Source: CAYWGR01 sp964458015
GTDB taxonomy: Bacteria; Planctomycetota; Planctomycetia; Pirellulales; Thermoguttaceae
Length of the DNA: 24,932 nucleotides
Direction of reading: 5' to 3'
NCBI GenBank assembly: GCA_964458015.1
Contig: CAYWGR010000078.1
Span: 1 to 24,932 of the forward strand
This document shows positions 24,244-24,932 of the stretch, in pieces. The notes beneath the pieces were generated by a model. It was not told the DNA's origin. It was given only the letters and a program-made list of their open reading frames with translations, and made no database searches. Position numbers and translations under genes: made by a program. Each line of letters begins with the position of its first letter. The first letter of the stretch is position 1.

Positions 24244-24932
24244 ATGTCCGATCCTTCCCCCGATACGCTGCAATCGCTGGCCAATCTCGTCTGCGACGGG
24301 AAGTTGACGCAAGCGGATGTCGAGCAACTGGAAATGATGCTGAAGGGCAACGTTGAAGCACAACGGTTGTATTTAGCCCATGTTCGGTTGGACGGCTATT
24401 TGCGTTGGGAATGCGGTCATCAAACGCACGCAAAGACGGAGCCGACCGCAGCGCCTGCCCTGAATCTGTTTTCCACGGCCCTGCATGGCACAATCGGTTT
24501 CTTCTCGCAGGAAATTCCGTTTTCGTTGTTGATTGCCACGGTGATTACCTGTTTGGGGCTTTTAGGCGGCTCGCTCATCTACGTGACCCATCATCAACAG
24601 GTGGCCGACGATAATGCAGGGGCGTCAAGAAAACATCCTCCCCAGAGAGGAAACTACCAATCCGATCTCGAATTCGTCGGACGCATCAGCGGCTTGATCG
24701 ACGTAACTTGGGCCGACACCCAGACGGCCACCGTTCATGGCGCTAACGTTTCCATTGGCCGAAAATACGAATTGGCCTCCGGCTTGTTGGAAATCACTTA
24801 CGACACCGGTGCGAAAGTGATTCTTCAAGGGCCTGTCACTTACAAAGTCGATTCCCGCGACAGCGGCTTTCTCTCGGTCGGCAAGTTGACGGCACGTTTA
24901 GAGAAGAGAGGAGAGGGGAGAGAGGAGAGTAG
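24244..24932 (+). CDS. FecR-type anti-sigma regulator, module 3, cut by window end
   Basis: 229 codons are visible and the frame is still open at the window end. Cytoplasmic helical segment 1-80 (LQSLANLVCDGKLTQADVEQLEMML), juxtamembrane GFFSQEIPF (85-93), membrane helix about 94-114 (SLLIATVITCLGLLGGSLIYV), then the start of the periplasmic FecR domain with LLEITYDTGAKVILQGPV (181-198). From LEITYDTGAK to LTARLEKRGE it is nearly identical to the module 1 protein, also at DNA level, so the duplication is recent or kept uniform by gene conversion. The last bases enter the GA-rich tract that begins the insert in the other two copies. A LamG domain is expected beyond the edge but is not seen. 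Confidence 0.88.
   Translation, partial: MSDPSPDTLQSLANLVCDGKLTQADVEQLEMMLKGNVEAQRLYLAHVRLDGYLRWECGHQTHAKTEPTAAPALNLFSTALHGTIGFFSQEIPFSLLIATVITCLGLLGGSLIYVTHHQQVADDNAGASRKHPPQRGNYQSDLEFVGRISGLIDVTWADTQTATVHGANVSIGRKYELASGLLEITYDTGAKVILQGPVTYKVDSRDSGFLSVGKLTARLEKRGEGREES
24901..24932 (+). repeat. GA-rich start of word-like insert, copy 3 (cut)
   Basis: GAGAAGAGAGGAGAGGGGAG and onward to the window end, in frame, at the same codon position (after LTARL) where copies 1 and 2 begin. The remaining words, if present, lie outside the window. Confidence 0.75.

Overview
The window looks like a chromosomal segment of a Planctomycetota bacterium, most likely order Pirellulales. The evidence is the gene vocabulary: two DUF1559 proteins with type IV prepilin-like N-termini, two PEP-CTERM surface proteins ending in a LLAY-G/A-WRK tail, four ECF sigma factors of the planctomycete-type family, and three FecR-type membrane regulators, two of which visibly carry a C-terminal LamG domain. 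I see no rRNA, tRNA, CRISPR array, phage genes or transposase.

Layout. (a) 1-329: N-terminal part of an ECF sigma factor on the minus strand, cut by the window edge. (b) 796-6750: a divergent signalling pair, a membrane-anchored triple-receiver protein (minus) and a 1334-residue hybrid histidine kinase with a PhnD-like periplasmic sensor, two PAS domains, HisKA/HATPase, two receivers and an Hpt domain (plus). Neither has a DNA-binding output. (c) 6816-6990: a MITE-like palindromic element whose right end supplies the stop codon of the next gene.

(d) 6988-16313, module 1, all minus: ECF sigma, FecR-LamG, PEP-CTERM protein, transthyretin-like lipoprotein, DUF1559 prepilin-like protein, a GH43/GH32-fold hydrolase, a GH32 fructosidase and an MFS sugar porter. 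It reads as a sensed fructan/sucrose utilisation locus. (e) 16668-23353, module 2, all minus: FadR-type GntR regulator with a clear sigma-70 promoter, ECF sigma, FecR-LamG, a Tat-exported TIM-barrel protein, PEP-CTERM protein, DUF1559 protein and transthyretin-like lipoprotein. (f) 23693-24932, module 3, plus: another ECF sigma and a FecR-type gene cut by the window end.

How it may work (inference). In each module a FecR-like anti-sigma protein spans the membrane, with its FecR domain (and LamG in modules 1 and 2) outside and a short helical domain inside, next to the sigma factor it probably controls. Modules 1 and 2 share the set PEP-CTERM + DUF1559 + transthyretin-like lipoprotein, with variable extra genes (glycosidases and transporter, or the Tat protein). 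This resembles the sigma/anti-sigma control of polysaccharide loci in Bacteroidetes, but with planctomycete surface proteins in place of SusC/SusD. The most unusual sequence feature is a 'word-like' low-complexity insert placed at the same point of the FecR domain in the three paralogues, built from the same short repeat words in the same order.
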